Shown: piece by piece, positions 16,682 to 25,276 of the stretch
Layout of the letters: every line of letters begins with the position of its first letter
How positions within the stretch are numbered: position 1 is the stretch's first letter
DNA from: a virus
Virus record (IMG/VR): IMGVR_UViG_3300042455_000971
Coordinates: 1-39,172 of that record
DNA length: 39,172 nt
Strand: one strand, 5' to 3'
The notes under the pieces: generated by a model
What the model saw: the letters and a program-made list of their open reading frames with translations, nothing else
The model's database searches: none
Told to the model about the DNA's origin: nothing
Translations under genes and position numbers: made by a program

Positions 16682-17260
16682 ATGACCGAAACTGCCACTG
16701 ACAACGTGAACTCCCTTCCGGCGTCGTCACTCCGACCGCCTCGCGCTTTGCCGTCCTTTGTGATCCGGCAAGCTGGGCCGATGGATCTTGTGCCGCTGAT
16801 GGTCCTCACCGAGGAGTTCTTCAACGAAAGTGGCTGGAAGGAATTCACCTCATTCAACGAGGAGGGGATGCGCATCTATTACGATCGCGTCCTCAATGAG
16901 CCATTTCATGAAACCGGGCAGATGATTTACATCTGCGACACGCTCCCGACGCCTGACGGCACCGGCGGCGAGACGCCCCAGCTTCCGATCGGATTCATCA
17001 AGTTCGGCGTCCAGGTCTGCTCCACGACGGATCCCGTGGGCGTCCTCGATGGCGTCTATGTGCATCACACCTTCCGCCTCTCGCAGGCGGGTAGGCTCCT
17101 TTTCACGGCAGCGGAGAACCGGCTGCGCGCTCTCGGCGCGTGCGTCTTCTTCGCGTCTCCTGGCGCCAAGATGGGCGGCGTTGATAGGTCCATGGCGAAC
17201 ATGCTGACGAAGCTGGGCTTCGATGTCCCGGTGATCAACGGCGTCAAGGTTCTGAGGTAG
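16682..17260 (+). CDS. GNAT-fold protein of the virion module
   Basis: 192 residues. FVIRQAGPMDLVPLMVLTEEFF is a typical GNAT first strand-helix, VGVLDGVYVHHTFRLSQAG the central strand and acetyl-CoA loop, and AENRLRALGACVFFASPG the following helix. The R/QxxGxG/A loop is degenerate (RLSQAG), so acetyltransferase activity is doubtful. It lies between nozzle and internal-virion genes, the position of T7 gene 13, a GNAT-like protein needed for internal-virion assembly, so an assembly role is as likely as catalysis. Weak ribosome site; start chosen as the first ATG after a stop. Confidence 0.75.
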   Translation: MTETATDNVNSLPASSLRPPRALPSFVIRQAGPMDLVPLMVLTEEFFNESGWKEFTSFNEEGMRIYYDRVLNEPFHETGQMIYICDTLPTPDGTGGETPQLPIGFIKFGVQVCSTTDPVGVLDGVYVHHTFRLSQAGRLLFTAAENRLRALGACVFFASPGAKMGGVDRSMANMLTKLGFDVPVINGVKVLR

Positions 17261-17263
17261 GTC

Positions 17264-17908
17264 ATGGCGGGTGGTGGTAAAGGGTCCGACAACAGCGGCA
17301 AGAAGATGCTTCAGTGGGAGAAGCAGCAAGTCAAGGCGGCTGAGAAGAAGGAAGCAGAACGCCAGGCTCGTCTGGCCACCGGCAAGACCAACATCGATGG
17401 CAAGTTCGCCGCCATCGGTGACCCGTTCTATAAAACCTATCAAGATAATTATTTGAATTATTACATGCCGCAGGTGCAGGACCAGTATAAGAACGCCAAG
17501 GATGACCTCAACTTTGGTTATGGCCGCGCTGGTACACTGAAGTCTTCGATGGCCGCCAAGGGCACCGCTGACCTCTATAAGAGGAAGCTCGACCAGGACG
17601 CAATGGTGCGCTCGCAGGGAGACGCAGCCACCGGGCAGCTCCGCAGTAGCGTCCTTGATGCCAAGAATTCGGCCATCTCGCAGCTCTACGCGACGGAAGA
17701 CCCGACTTTGGCAACGAACCTGGCCACGAATTCGATCAAGAACCTCCAGGGCCAGCAGCCCAAGTATGACCCGCTTGGTGAGCTGTTCAATACAGCCGCG
17801 GTGGGTGCTGCGGGCTTCATCAATGCAAACTCGCAGCGTGCTTCCAGCCCTGGTGGTAGTTACTTAGGGTCGCCCGGCAGCCGCAGCAAAATATCTTCGG
17901 TGGGTTGA
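17264..17908 (+). CDS. putative internal virion (ejection) protein
   Basis: 214 residues, no catalytic motif. A Lys/Gln/Glu-rich helix at 15-45 (EKQQVKAAEKKEAERQARL in part) is followed by Tyr-rich YQDNYLNYYMPQVQDQY and long helical, Ala/Asn/Gln-rich stretches. This composition is like P22 gp7/gp20 and T7 gp14, proteins ejected with the DNA to form a channel across the cell envelope. Starts 3 bp after the GNAT gene. Confidence 0.6.
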   Translation: MAGGGKGSDNSGKKMLQWEKQQVKAAEKKEAERQARLATGKTNIDGKFAAIGDPFYKTYQDNYLNYYMPQVQDQYKNAKDDLNFGYGRAGTLKSSMAAKGTADLYKRKLDQDAMVRSQGDAATGQLRSSVLDAKNSAISQLYATEDPTLATNLATNSIKNLQGQQPKYDPLGELFNTAAVGAAGFINANSQRASSPGGSYLGSPGSRSKISSVG

Positions 17909-17910
17909 TC

Positions 17911-18579
17911 ATGGTTGCAGCAGCTCCTCTACTCGGACTTGCGCTGACGGCGGGTGGCGCCGCGATGCAGTATTCGGCTGCGTCGGCGGCCAATAATGCG
18001 CGCGAGAATGCGACCAAGCAGTGGCTTTCGTACCAGAAGCAGAAGGCCCGCATTCAGAACGCGAAGGACGAGCAGAACCGCTCCAAGGCGCAGGCTGCGC
18101 AGGAAGAATCCCTCAACAAGCTCGGCGATATGCCTGGCACGGTTGGCGAGGAGACGCAGCGTCTCACGACTGATCTGAACACCGGCAACCCTGACATGGG
18201 CGCTCCCTTGGCGACGAGCGATGCGCTTCTGTCTGGTCAGGGAGATAATCCCAGCTTCAAGGAATACGCCGCGAAGCAGTTGAACAAGGCCGCTAAGGAC
18301 GCCCGCAACAAGACGGCGGCCCTGGCCGCGATGCAGGCCTACACTGGCTCTCAGTTCGGCATGCAGAACATGACCAACCAGGCCCTCCAGCAGGGCAACC
18401 AGATGATTGACCTCTATAACAACAATCGCAGGGGCGACCTGGCAGTCTACGGCCTCGCGAAGGGCATCCAGCCGCTTCAGGTGGGCGAGGCTTCGGGTGG
18501 CATCGGAAATGCGCTCGCCCAGCTTGGTGGAGCGATCGGCGGCATGGGCGGCGGCGGCAGCCTGTCGTCGATTTTCTAG
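17911..18579 (+). CDS. putative internal virion (ejection) protein
   Basis: 222 residues from the ATG at 17911. A hydrophobic N-terminus (APLLGLALTAGGAAMQ) is followed by an amphipathic Lys/Gln/Arg helix (YQKQKARIQNAKDEQNRSK), then Ala/Gln/Asn-rich helices and a Gly-rich hydrophobic end (LAQLGGAIGGMGGGGS). The same pattern, one hydrophobic segment and long helices, is found in small ejection proteins such as T7 gp14, whose hydrophobic part inserts in the outer membrane. Stop precedes the next start by 9 bp. Confidence 0.6.
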   Translation: MVAAAPLLGLALTAGGAAMQYSAASAANNARENATKQWLSYQKQKARIQNAKDEQNRSKAQAAQEESLNKLGDMPGTVGEETQRLTTDLNTGNPDMGAPLATSDALLSGQGDNPSFKEYAAKQLNKAAKDARNKTAALAAMQAYTGSQFGMQNMTNQALQQGNQMIDLYNNNRRGDLAVYGLAKGIQPLQVGEASGGIGNALAQLGGAIGGMGGGGSLSSIF

Positions 18580-18588
18580 GAGATACGG

Positions 18589-20049
18589 ATGCCCATTCGC
18601 CTTCAGGATAGCGCCTGGTCTTCGGCAATCGGCACTCTCGCCGAGGCCATCACCCAGGCCCCGATGAACCGCGCGAAGGTGCGTGAGATGGAGCTGCGCC
18701 AGACGCAGGCCGCGGCTGAGGACGCACGCGCCCAGGCCATGCTTGAGATCCAGCAGGCCCAGGAGGCCCGCGCGGCGGCGCTGCAGCCTTTCGAGCTTCA
18801 GAAGCTTCAGGGCGAGATCGCATCCAAGAGCCTGGCTGACGAGTTCGCCATTAAGAAGCAACCCTTTGAGCTTGGTAAGCTTGAATCCGAATTTAACTCC
18901 CAGCGCCTGAAGGCGGGCCTCGAGGCCGAGCGGTTCCAATCCATGCCCGGCACCGAGGAGGCCGTGACCGAGGCTGTCTTCCAGAACGTCCAGCAGAAGA
19001 TGCCGGAATGGAACCTTCTCAACAGCCTGTCGAAGCCGGTGCCACCGCCGCCGCCCGAGGGTTACCTGCCCGGCGTCGAGGATGCTGGTGCAAACTATTC
19101 CTCCGAGGGCATGGATGCGCTGGCGCAGCGTGATGCGTACCGCACCCAGATCTATGACCAGATCGGCACGATGGCTCATGGCGCCGTGCTGGATGAAAAC
19201 TTCGATGCCGGTAAGTTCATCACCGACACGACGAAGGCCCTCACGACCGGCAGTGGAGGCTATCGCCCGGCCACGCCCGCGGAGAAGGCTGCCTTTGGCG
19301 TCCCGTCGAATGCACCCTTGATGATGACGCCTGACGGTAAGCCTGACATGATCTCGGGCACCCAGAACAATGTGAGCGTCGGCACGATCCCGCCGGGCAT
19401 GCGCCTGGTAACGGATCCGCAAACCAACTCCATGCGCTTCGAGCCGATCCCCGGCAGCAAGGCTGAGATGGATGCTGCGGCTCTCGCTGAAAAGAAAGAC
19501 GCCCAGACCCAGCAGAGGATGCAGTCTGCAGACATCGTGTCCCAGGACATCGATCGGTCGCTCAAGATTCTAGACAATGACACCTGGTACAACCCCGCAA
19601 CGGGCTTTGGTTCTGGGTTGGCTGCTAACTGGTCTGGCACGAATTCGTCCGATCTTCGCGGCTTGTCGGATACGATTGGTGCATCGATCAGCTTCGATAC
19701 TCTCCAGCAGCTCCGCGAGGCATCGCCCACCGGCGGCGCCCTTGGCGCTGTGTCCGATCGTGAAATTCTGATGCTTCGCGCGGCGAAGGGTAACATCGAG
19801 AATAGCCAGAGCGAGGAGCAGCTCCGCTACAACCTCAACCGCCTCTGGAACCTTTATCAGGATACCATTCACGGGCCTGGAATGGGGCCGCCGAGAAGGC
19901 CCCTTGACGGAAGCAGGGGGCAGGGTCCGGGCCGAATTAAGCCTGAAGACATTGATCTCCTGAAGCAGGATCCTTCGCCGGATGCGATTACTGAATTCAA
20001 CTATCACTATGGCGACGGCGCAGCCGAACAGATTCTCGGAGGCAACTGA
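18589..20049 (+). CDS. putative internal virion (ejection) protein, helical
   Basis: 486 residues. Residues ~25-115 are a long, Gln/Glu/Ala/Arg-rich coiled coil (RQTQAAAEDARAQAMLEIQQ). The middle and C-terminal parts are mixed. DSAWSSAIGTLAEAITQAPMN near the start and a late segment FDTLQQLREASPTGGALGAV, ILMLRAAKGNIE and LRYNLNRLWNLYQD look like conserved blocks shared with many phage injection proteins of similar size. TAGGAG overlaps the preceding stop 6-7 bp before the ATG. The next gene overlaps by 1 bp. Confidence 0.65.
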   Translation: MPIRLQDSAWSSAIGTLAEAITQAPMNRAKVREMELRQTQAAAEDARAQAMLEIQQAQEARAAALQPFELQKLQGEIASKSLADEFAIKKQPFELGKLESEFNSQRLKAGLEAERFQSMPGTEEAVTEAVFQNVQQKMPEWNLLNSLSKPVPPPPPEGYLPGVEDAGANYSSEGMDALAQRDAYRTQIYDQIGTMAHGAVLDENFDAGKFITDTTKALTTGSGGYRPATPAEKAAFGVPSNAPLMMTPDGKPDMISGTQNNVSVGTIPPGMRLVTDPQTNSMRFEPIPGSKAEMDAAALAEKKDAQTQQRMQSADIVSQDIDRSLKILDNDTWYNPATGFGSGLAANWSGTNSSDLRGLSDTIGASISFDTLQQLREASPTGGALGAVSDREILMLRAAKGNIENSQSEEQLRYNLNRLWNLYQDTIHGPGMGPPRRPLDGSRGQGPGRIKPEDIDLLKQDPSPDAITEFNYHYGDGAAEQILGGN

Positions 20050-21866
20050 TGGCAAACCGATTCCAGGGGCCTGCCACCAACCGCTTTGCAGGGCCGTCTC
20101 AGGACCCCGTCGAGGCTTATAATGAGCTGCCTTGGTATGCCCAGGCAGGCCAGGCGGCTGATGATACAGTTCGGTTCCTTGCGAATGGCATGACTTTCGG
20201 CATGGCCGATCGCTTTGCGGGCATGATGAATGGCGAAGGCACGGATGCCGAGCGTGCCAGGACCGAGGAAGCAATGGCTCGCGCTGGCACGGCTGGCACG
20301 GCTGCGAATATCGTTGGCGGCGTCATGACCGGCAGCGCGCTTCCGTCGATTGGCAGGGGCCTATCGGGTAGCGTGGGCACAGGCGCGCTTTATGGTGGCA
20401 TCGATGGAGCCCTGCGAGATTCAGATTCATGGGGCGAGTGGGCAGGTAACACGATCGGCGGTGCCGGTATGGGTGCTGGCTTCGGTGCTGGTGCCCATGG
20501 TGTAGTCAGCGGCATCGGCAAGGCTGGTGAGGTTTGGCGTGGCTATAAGCAGTCACCCGAGAACCGCGCCATTATGCAAATCGGTAAGGCTGCCGACGAC
20601 AGGTTCGGCGCCTACAACGCGCATACGATGGATCATCGGGTGAATAACCTCGGCCCCGAGGCAGCCCGCGTAGATGCGCTGGGTGAGCGCGGCTATGGGA
20701 TGGCCCGGCAATCGGCGAATATCAACCCCGAGGCTCGGGAAACCATCACGGACTTCGCGGTGAACCGCAGGGCCGACCAAAACGTCCGACTGACGCGCGA
20801 CGTGCAGTTCGCTGGTGGGACTTCGGGCTCCACCGCAAGCGTTGATCAGATGCGCCGCGCAGCATACGAACAGGCTCGCCCAGCAATCGGTGCCGCCTAC
20901 AATGAAGCCCGTGTCATGGGATCTGAGATCCCGTTCAGTGCCTTCGATGACATACTGACCCATCCGGCGGTCACGGATGCGTTGGATAAAGCAAGGGAGA
21001 ACGTGGCTTATCGCGAGCGTATGGGCCAACCAGGCGGGAACCTGGCGGTCCTCGATGAAACGAAGCGACTTCTCGATTCTCACGCCAGCAACTACTCTGA
21101 CCCTAACCGCGGCATCTACGCGGAGCTTGCCGAAGGTCTGAGGACCCGCACCGATCAGCTCCTGATGGGGCCAGAGTATGCTACTGCTCGAGGTCTTCGC
21201 GAGGATGCGTTCCGCGCAGATGAGTCGTTCGACCTGGGCGCCCGGTTGGGGCAGCGCAATGTGCCGATCGAGGTCCCGGCGGCGGCTGGCAACGTCAGGC
21301 CTCATCACCAGCAGAACATGGCAGCGGCCTACGCGCAGACCAAGGCCGGGAGGCTGCTGAACAACAATAACACGGCAGGTGCGCTCACTGAATTTGTGAC
21401 GCCACAGGGGCGAAGAGCTTCAGCGGCAGCTCTCGGGCCTCGCGGGCCGGGCTTCAACCAGGCTGTTGACCGCGAGGCAATCTACGGCAGGCTGAACAAT
21501 GCCCTCGGCAACTCCACCACGGCTCGTCAGCTCATAGAGGCCGGTGACATGGGGCAGGGCGCGGGTGCGCTTAGTTACGGCATAGGCATGGATCCCGTCA
21601 CTGCCGTGGGCATTGGCGGCATCACGCAACTAGCGCAGAAGTTCGGCCCGATGCTCTCTAAGGCCATCGCCACCAAGCGCCAGAAGGAAACCGCGGAGCC
21701 GCTCGCTGATCTGCTTATTGGTCGCGGCTCGCTCCCTAGCCTCAATCCGTTACGGAAAAACAGGATTGAGAACTTTGCAGAGGGGCTCGATCCCATGACT
21801 GCCGCGAAGGCACTCGTTCTCGGCCTGGGACCGGACACCAACCAGACCTACGGAGGCCCTCGATAA
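20049..21866 (+). CDS. putative internal virion (ejection) protein with Gly/Ala-rich hydrophobic region
   Basis: 605 residues. Residues 30-165 contain short hydrophobic, glycine-zipper-like stretches (NIVGGVMTGSALPSIG, GAGMGAGFGAGAHGVVSGIG), as expected for a channel-forming segment. The rest is helical and polar. LPWYAQAGQAADDTVRFLANGMTFGMADR at the start resembles the N-terminal block of large DNA-injection proteins of tailed phages. Coupled to both neighbours through 1 bp overlaps, so the proteins are probably made in fixed ratio. Confidence 0.65.
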   Translation: MANRFQGPATNRFAGPSQDPVEAYNELPWYAQAGQAADDTVRFLANGMTFGMADRFAGMMNGEGTDAERARTEEAMARAGTAGTAANIVGGVMTGSALPSIGRGLSGSVGTGALYGGIDGALRDSDSWGEWAGNTIGGAGMGAGFGAGAHGVVSGIGKAGEVWRGYKQSPENRAIMQIGKAADDRFGAYNAHTMDHRVNNLGPEAARVDALGERGYGMARQSANINPEARETITDFAVNRRADQNVRLTRDVQFAGGTSGSTASVDQMRRAAYEQARPAIGAAYNEARVMGSEIPFSAFDDILTHPAVTDALDKARENVAYRERMGQPGGNLAVLDETKRLLDSHASNYSDPNRGIYAELAEGLRTRTDQLLMGPEYATARGLREDAFRADESFDLGARLGQRNVPIEVPAAAGNVRPHHQQNMAAAYAQTKAGRLLNNNNTAGALTEFVTPQGRRASAAALGPRGPGFNQAVDREAIYGRLNNALGNSTTARQLIEAGDMGQGAGALSYGIGMDPVTAVGIGGITQLAQKFGPMLSKAIATKRQKETAEPLADLLIGRGSLPSLNPLRKNRIENFAEGLDPMTAAKALVLGLGPDTNQTYGGPR

Positions 21867-24274
21867 TGCCCGCACCTCGTCCCGCGAAGATCGATCCCCG
21901 GAAGGCCGCGCAGTCACTGTCAGGGCGCAAGAAGCTCGCAGCCGATGATCCTTACTACAAGGTGCCCGGCCATGAGGGCACGCAGACGCCGCGGCAGCCT
22001 GAGCCTGACGATCGCATCTGGCAGGAGAAGTTGCGCGACACCGGCAACGAGTGGGCCAACTACCTGGCTGGACCGCACCTCCCGTCCGTCGAGGGCATGG
22101 CGCAGTTCAGCGATGCGGCAGATATTCAAGATGCTGCAGATAACAACCTGGAACTCAGCCGCGCTGTGAGCGATGGCCGGTGGTGGGATGCCGCGAAGGC
22201 CGCCCCCTGGGCTGGCATCTCGAGTGCCATGGCAGTCCTCCCTGGATCCCTCGGCCCGCTCGACAACGCTGCAAAGGATGCCGTGCAGGGCACCGATTCG
22301 ATCGCCGAGGCGACCGTGAAGCCGAAGAAGGGCGCCAAGGCACCGGCGAAGGCCCCCACCAGGATGACGCAGCTCCCGAACCTGCGCGAACTGCCGGTCG
22401 ATAAGGCCGTCAAGATCGCGCGCAAGGAGCCGCACCTGATTCCTTCTCCTGACCGCAGCGAGGGCATGTTCGTGGGTGGCCCGCGCGCTATGCAGGACCG
22501 CAAGGACCTCCTCAAGATGCGCCGCGAACTCGACAAGACCGTCGAGCGCGATCCCCGCGGCGGCAATTGGTACGACCGTTATCGCGACGGCATCACTGAG
22601 GTCACCGGCGGCGATCCGCAGTCGAATGAATGGATGGCCAACAAAGAGGGGCAGTATAGCGCCGGTGTGGACCCCGGCTCGGAGCTGCACTTCTCGATCA
22701 AGGACACGAATTCGGCGATTGCCACCGGCACGCCGGTGAAGTCCGCTCGCCCGGCCCAGCAGCAAGCTACGATGCGCGCCATCGAGGCGAAGGACCCGAA
22801 GAAGTTCCAGCTCGGCAAGAAGACCGGCGAATATGCCCGCCGCGTGAACCCCGACCAGCCTGGACCGGCGACGGCCACTGGCGTGAATGACTTCCGCCAC
22901 GCGCGAAACCTTGGCTACACGGAGCCGGATGGCACGCCGCAGCGCAACGCCCTCGGCGGCGCCGCCCACACGTTCTCGGATTATGAGACGGCCCTGGCCG
23001 TTGATCGCGCGAACAAGAAGGCCCTCGATGGGCGCACCAACTGGACCGGCGAGCAGCTCCAGGCGGCTCCCTGGGTGGTGCAGAAGGCCGACGACCTCTT
23101 CAGCCGTCAGTCCGCCGGTTACCGCAAGCGCGCCCTCGCGGACCTCATCGCCAAGGGCAGCAATGGCAGCCCCGACGAGGTCGAGAACCTGGCGCGCGAG
23201 TATGCCTTCCAAGACGCCAACCGCACGATTGCGGACTTCTTCCCGAAGCACACGGCGCAGGCCACCTATGAGGCCCAGCCTGGTGCGATGACGGGCCACC
23301 TTCCTGGCTCCGTGGGTGCGCCGCGCTCTGAGCGTGATGCCTATGCAGCGGATCCGCGCAGCTCCTGGGCGACGGCTCCTGGTGGCCGCGATGCCATCTA
23401 TTCGGGTTTCGGCATCCCCAACACCGGCGAGAACATGCGAGTGCGTCCGACGATCGACGCGCAGGGCGTCTACACGCCGCCGAATGGCCCGACTGAGTAC
23501 AATCCCGGCAACGTGGCGCGGCCCCTGGTGACCTTCGATTCCGGCAAGTCGGTGAAGAACATCACGTCGCACGATCGCGCGCTCCTCGACGGCGCCGAGG
23601 CCACTCGAGCCTATGTCGATGCGCAGGGTGCTGGTGCCTGGCACAAGCCCTGGACCGGCGGCGCCCCTGGGCAGTCGAACAGTCTGATGCTCACGAAGAA
23701 CAGCGCGGGCCGGATGGATCCGGCTGAGATTCAGCGCCTGCAGGGCGTCGGCAAGAAGTATGGCATTGGCGATGTCGTGGACACCGGCGACGGCGTCACG
23801 ATGACGAACTTCCTGAATGCCCCCGGCAAGCGGTCCACCAAGAATCAGAAGGCACTCATGGCCGATGTCGGCCAGGGCGGCCAGTACCGCGGCATCGATC
23901 GTGCGAAGGTCGATTCAGGTTACATCGGCTATGAGGACCAGTGGCAACAGCCGCAGGGTTCTGGTGCCGTCACGACCGAGTTTCTCAAGACGCTCGAGGG
24001 CCTCCCGCAGCCGGTTCAGGATGCCCTGGACCGCAATCCCGATATTGCCATGGCCGCCCTCGCGCGCCTGGAGCGTGATCAGGATTGGGCGGCGAAGTGG
24101 GGCGCACCGCGCGAAGACATTCAGAACGCGCGGCGCATCATGTCCCAAGGCCCCGGCTGGCGTCAGAGGCTGCAGGAAGGTGTGATGCGCCGCGAGATCC
24201 TGCCTGCGACGGCAATAGCCATCATGGGCTCTTCGATGGCGATGCAACAGATGGGTGGCCAGAATGAGCAATGA
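21866..24274 (+). CDS. large putative internal virion protein
   Basis: 802 residues, the largest protein of the window. A basic N-terminal 30 residues is followed by a helical part with one hydrophobic stretch (AAPWAGISSAMAVLPGSLGP, residues ~109-130). In the middle, VNDFRHARNLGYTEPDG followed by HTFSDYETALAVDRANK forms a compact, conserved-looking domain that I have no firm name for. A second hydrophobic stretch near the end (LPATAIAIMGSSMAMQQM) could insert in membranes. Position and membrane-like ends suggest the largest ejection protein, equivalent in place to P22 gp16 or T7 gp16. The opposite-strand gene at 24222-24536 overlaps its last 53 bp. Confidence 0.62.
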   Translation: MPAPRPAKIDPRKAAQSLSGRKKLAADDPYYKVPGHEGTQTPRQPEPDDRIWQEKLRDTGNEWANYLAGPHLPSVEGMAQFSDAADIQDAADNNLELSRAVSDGRWWDAAKAAPWAGISSAMAVLPGSLGPLDNAAKDAVQGTDSIAEATVKPKKGAKAPAKAPTRMTQLPNLRELPVDKAVKIARKEPHLIPSPDRSEGMFVGGPRAMQDRKDLLKMRRELDKTVERDPRGGNWYDRYRDGITEVTGGDPQSNEWMANKEGQYSAGVDPGSELHFSIKDTNSAIATGTPVKSARPAQQQATMRAIEAKDPKKFQLGKKTGEYARRVNPDQPGPATATGVNDFRHARNLGYTEPDGTPQRNALGGAAHTFSDYETALAVDRANKKALDGRTNWTGEQLQAAPWVVQKADDLFSRQSAGYRKRALADLIAKGSNGSPDEVENLAREYAFQDANRTIADFFPKHTAQATYEAQPGAMTGHLPGSVGAPRSERDAYAADPRSSWATAPGGRDAIYSGFGIPNTGENMRVRPTIDAQGVYTPPNGPTEYNPGNVARPLVTFDSGKSVKNITSHDRALLDGAEATRAYVDAQGAGAWHKPWTGGAPGQSNSLMLTKNSAGRMDPAEIQRLQGVGKKYGIGDVVDTGDGVTMTNFLNAPGKRSTKNQKALMADVGQGGQYRGIDRAKVDSGYIGYEDQWQQPQGSGAVTTEFLKTLEGLPQPVQDALDRNPDIAMAALARLERDQDWAAKWGAPREDIQNARRIMSQGPGWRQRLQEGVMRREILPATAIAIMGSSMAMQQMGGQNEQ

Positions 24275-24536
24275 GCGCATCAACATCCACCCTGAAGGGC
24301 GTGATGTGGTACGGCGGCCCGATGCTGATTTCATGCGTGCCCGTCGCGAAGACATCATGCCTTTCGGCATACGCGCGAAGGAACTGCCGCAGGCCTCCAG
24401 CGCGGATCCGCATGCCCATGTGGCCATTGCCGGAATACGAGCCCGTCTGGCGCTCCCAGTTTTCCACCAGGTCGTCGATGAACTTCGCCGCACTGCGCTT
24501 AAGCTGACGGCGTTTGGGCGTGAGAAGGTTGGGCAT
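24222..24536 (-). CDS. small opposite-strand gene inside the late operon
   Basis: 104 residues, function not recognised. On the minus strand the ATG at 24536 is preceded by AGGAG at 6 bp spacing, and third codon positions are about three-quarters G or C, matching the other genes. A rightward reading of the same DNA (24264-24656) has no ribosome site, lower third-position GC and an Arg-rich, low-information product. The N-terminus is basic and helical (PNLLTPKRRQLKRSAAKF), followed by a Gly/His/Tyr-containing core (SYSGNGHMGMRIRAGG; HEISIGPPYHITPF). A possible leftward promoter lies upstream (TTGCCG, 18 bp, TATTTT). It may be a moron-type gene expressed from its own promoter. Confidence is limited because both strands are open. 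Confidence 0.5.
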   Translation of the reverse strand: MPNLLTPKRRQLKRSAAKFIDDLVENWERQTGSYSGNGHMGMRIRAGGLRQFLRAYAERHDVFATGTHEISIGPPYHITPFRVDVDALIAHSGHPSVASPSKSP

Positions 24537-24652
24537 TTGAAGCTCCTGTTTAGCAAGTTCGCGCGGGATGCGCAGGCCGCAAGTGGGAAGAAATCGCCTG
24601 AGCGGGAAAATAACACGACCAGGCCCTATTCGGCAAGTGAGAGGCACGATCA

Positions 24653-25264
24653 ATGAGCTTTCGCGATGACTTCAATTCCAGGTCTGGCACCAGCTCGAGC
24701 TACCGCGGCGGCGCTGGCGGCTACTCCAATGGCGGCGTGGGCGGTGGCGGCAATGGCGCTGCCAACCGCACCGGCCTGACGACCGGAAGCACCTGGCGGG
24801 GCAACACCTATGTCGGCAGGCCGGGCGGCGTGGGCATGTCACTTGCGGATATGTTTTCGGTTCCCAGGGCTCAGGGCGTCAGGCAGGCAGGCGCACCCCC
24901 GACGATTGTCCCGGTGGGCGCTCCGCCGCCTGCCGCACCGCTGCCGACTTCAGCTTGGATGAAGGCTTACAGCAACATCAACACCCCCATCGCGACGGGC
25001 TGGGCTTACAGCCCCGGAGACATGACCGGCGCGCGACCGATGCAGGACTATCCGCGATACCAGAGCCAGCCTCAGAGGCTCGCCCCCGGCCAGCCTAAGT
25101 ATCAGGACCGGTTGCCGGGCAATGTCGGGCCGGGTGATTGGAGGGGTCAGGCCAGCAACCCCCGAGCCATCAGCGGCCAGAACTGGGGCAACCCAGGCTC
25201 CGGGTCGCTGGGGCTTGGTTCGTCCGGTGGTGGCCGCGGTGGCGGCGGTGGCGGCGGCTTCTAG
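24653..25264 (+). CDS. Gly-rich structural protein of the ejection block
   Basis: 203 residues with Gly/Ser-rich ends (SSSYRGGAGGYSNGGVGGGG in the first 40 residues, SSGGGRGGGGGGGF at the end) and a Pro-rich middle (GAPPPAAPLPTSAWMKAY). Such sequences are flexible; no domain seen. The muramidase gene follows 12 bp after the stop. A role as a linker or accessory of the injection apparatus is inferred from position. The ribosome site is weak, so the start is the first ATG that retains the Gly-rich part. Confidence 0.6.
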   Translation: MSFRDDFNSRSGTSSSYRGGAGGYSNGGVGGGGNGAANRTGLTTGSTWRGNTYVGRPGGVGMSLADMFSVPRAQGVRQAGAPPTIVPVGAPPPAAPLPTSAWMKAYSNINTPIATGWAYSPGDMTGARPMQDYPRYQSQPQRLAPGQPKYQDRLPGNVGPGDWRGQASNPRAISGQNWGNPGSGSLGLGSSGGGRGGGGGGGF

Positions 25265-25276
25265 GAGACACGGGAC

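Noticed and set aside
21920-23644. Leftward open frame of 574 codons
   Set aside because: It is opposite the 802-residue virion protein and is Arg/Leu/Gly-rich, as GC-rich shadow frames are. No ribosome site or motif.
24264-24656. Rightward gene of 130 residues overlapping its neighbours
   Set aside because: It fits neatly between the flanking genes, with ATGA overlap to the next, but it lacks a ribosome site, has lower third-position GC, and ends in a low-information stretch. The opposite-strand reading is preferred, not proved.
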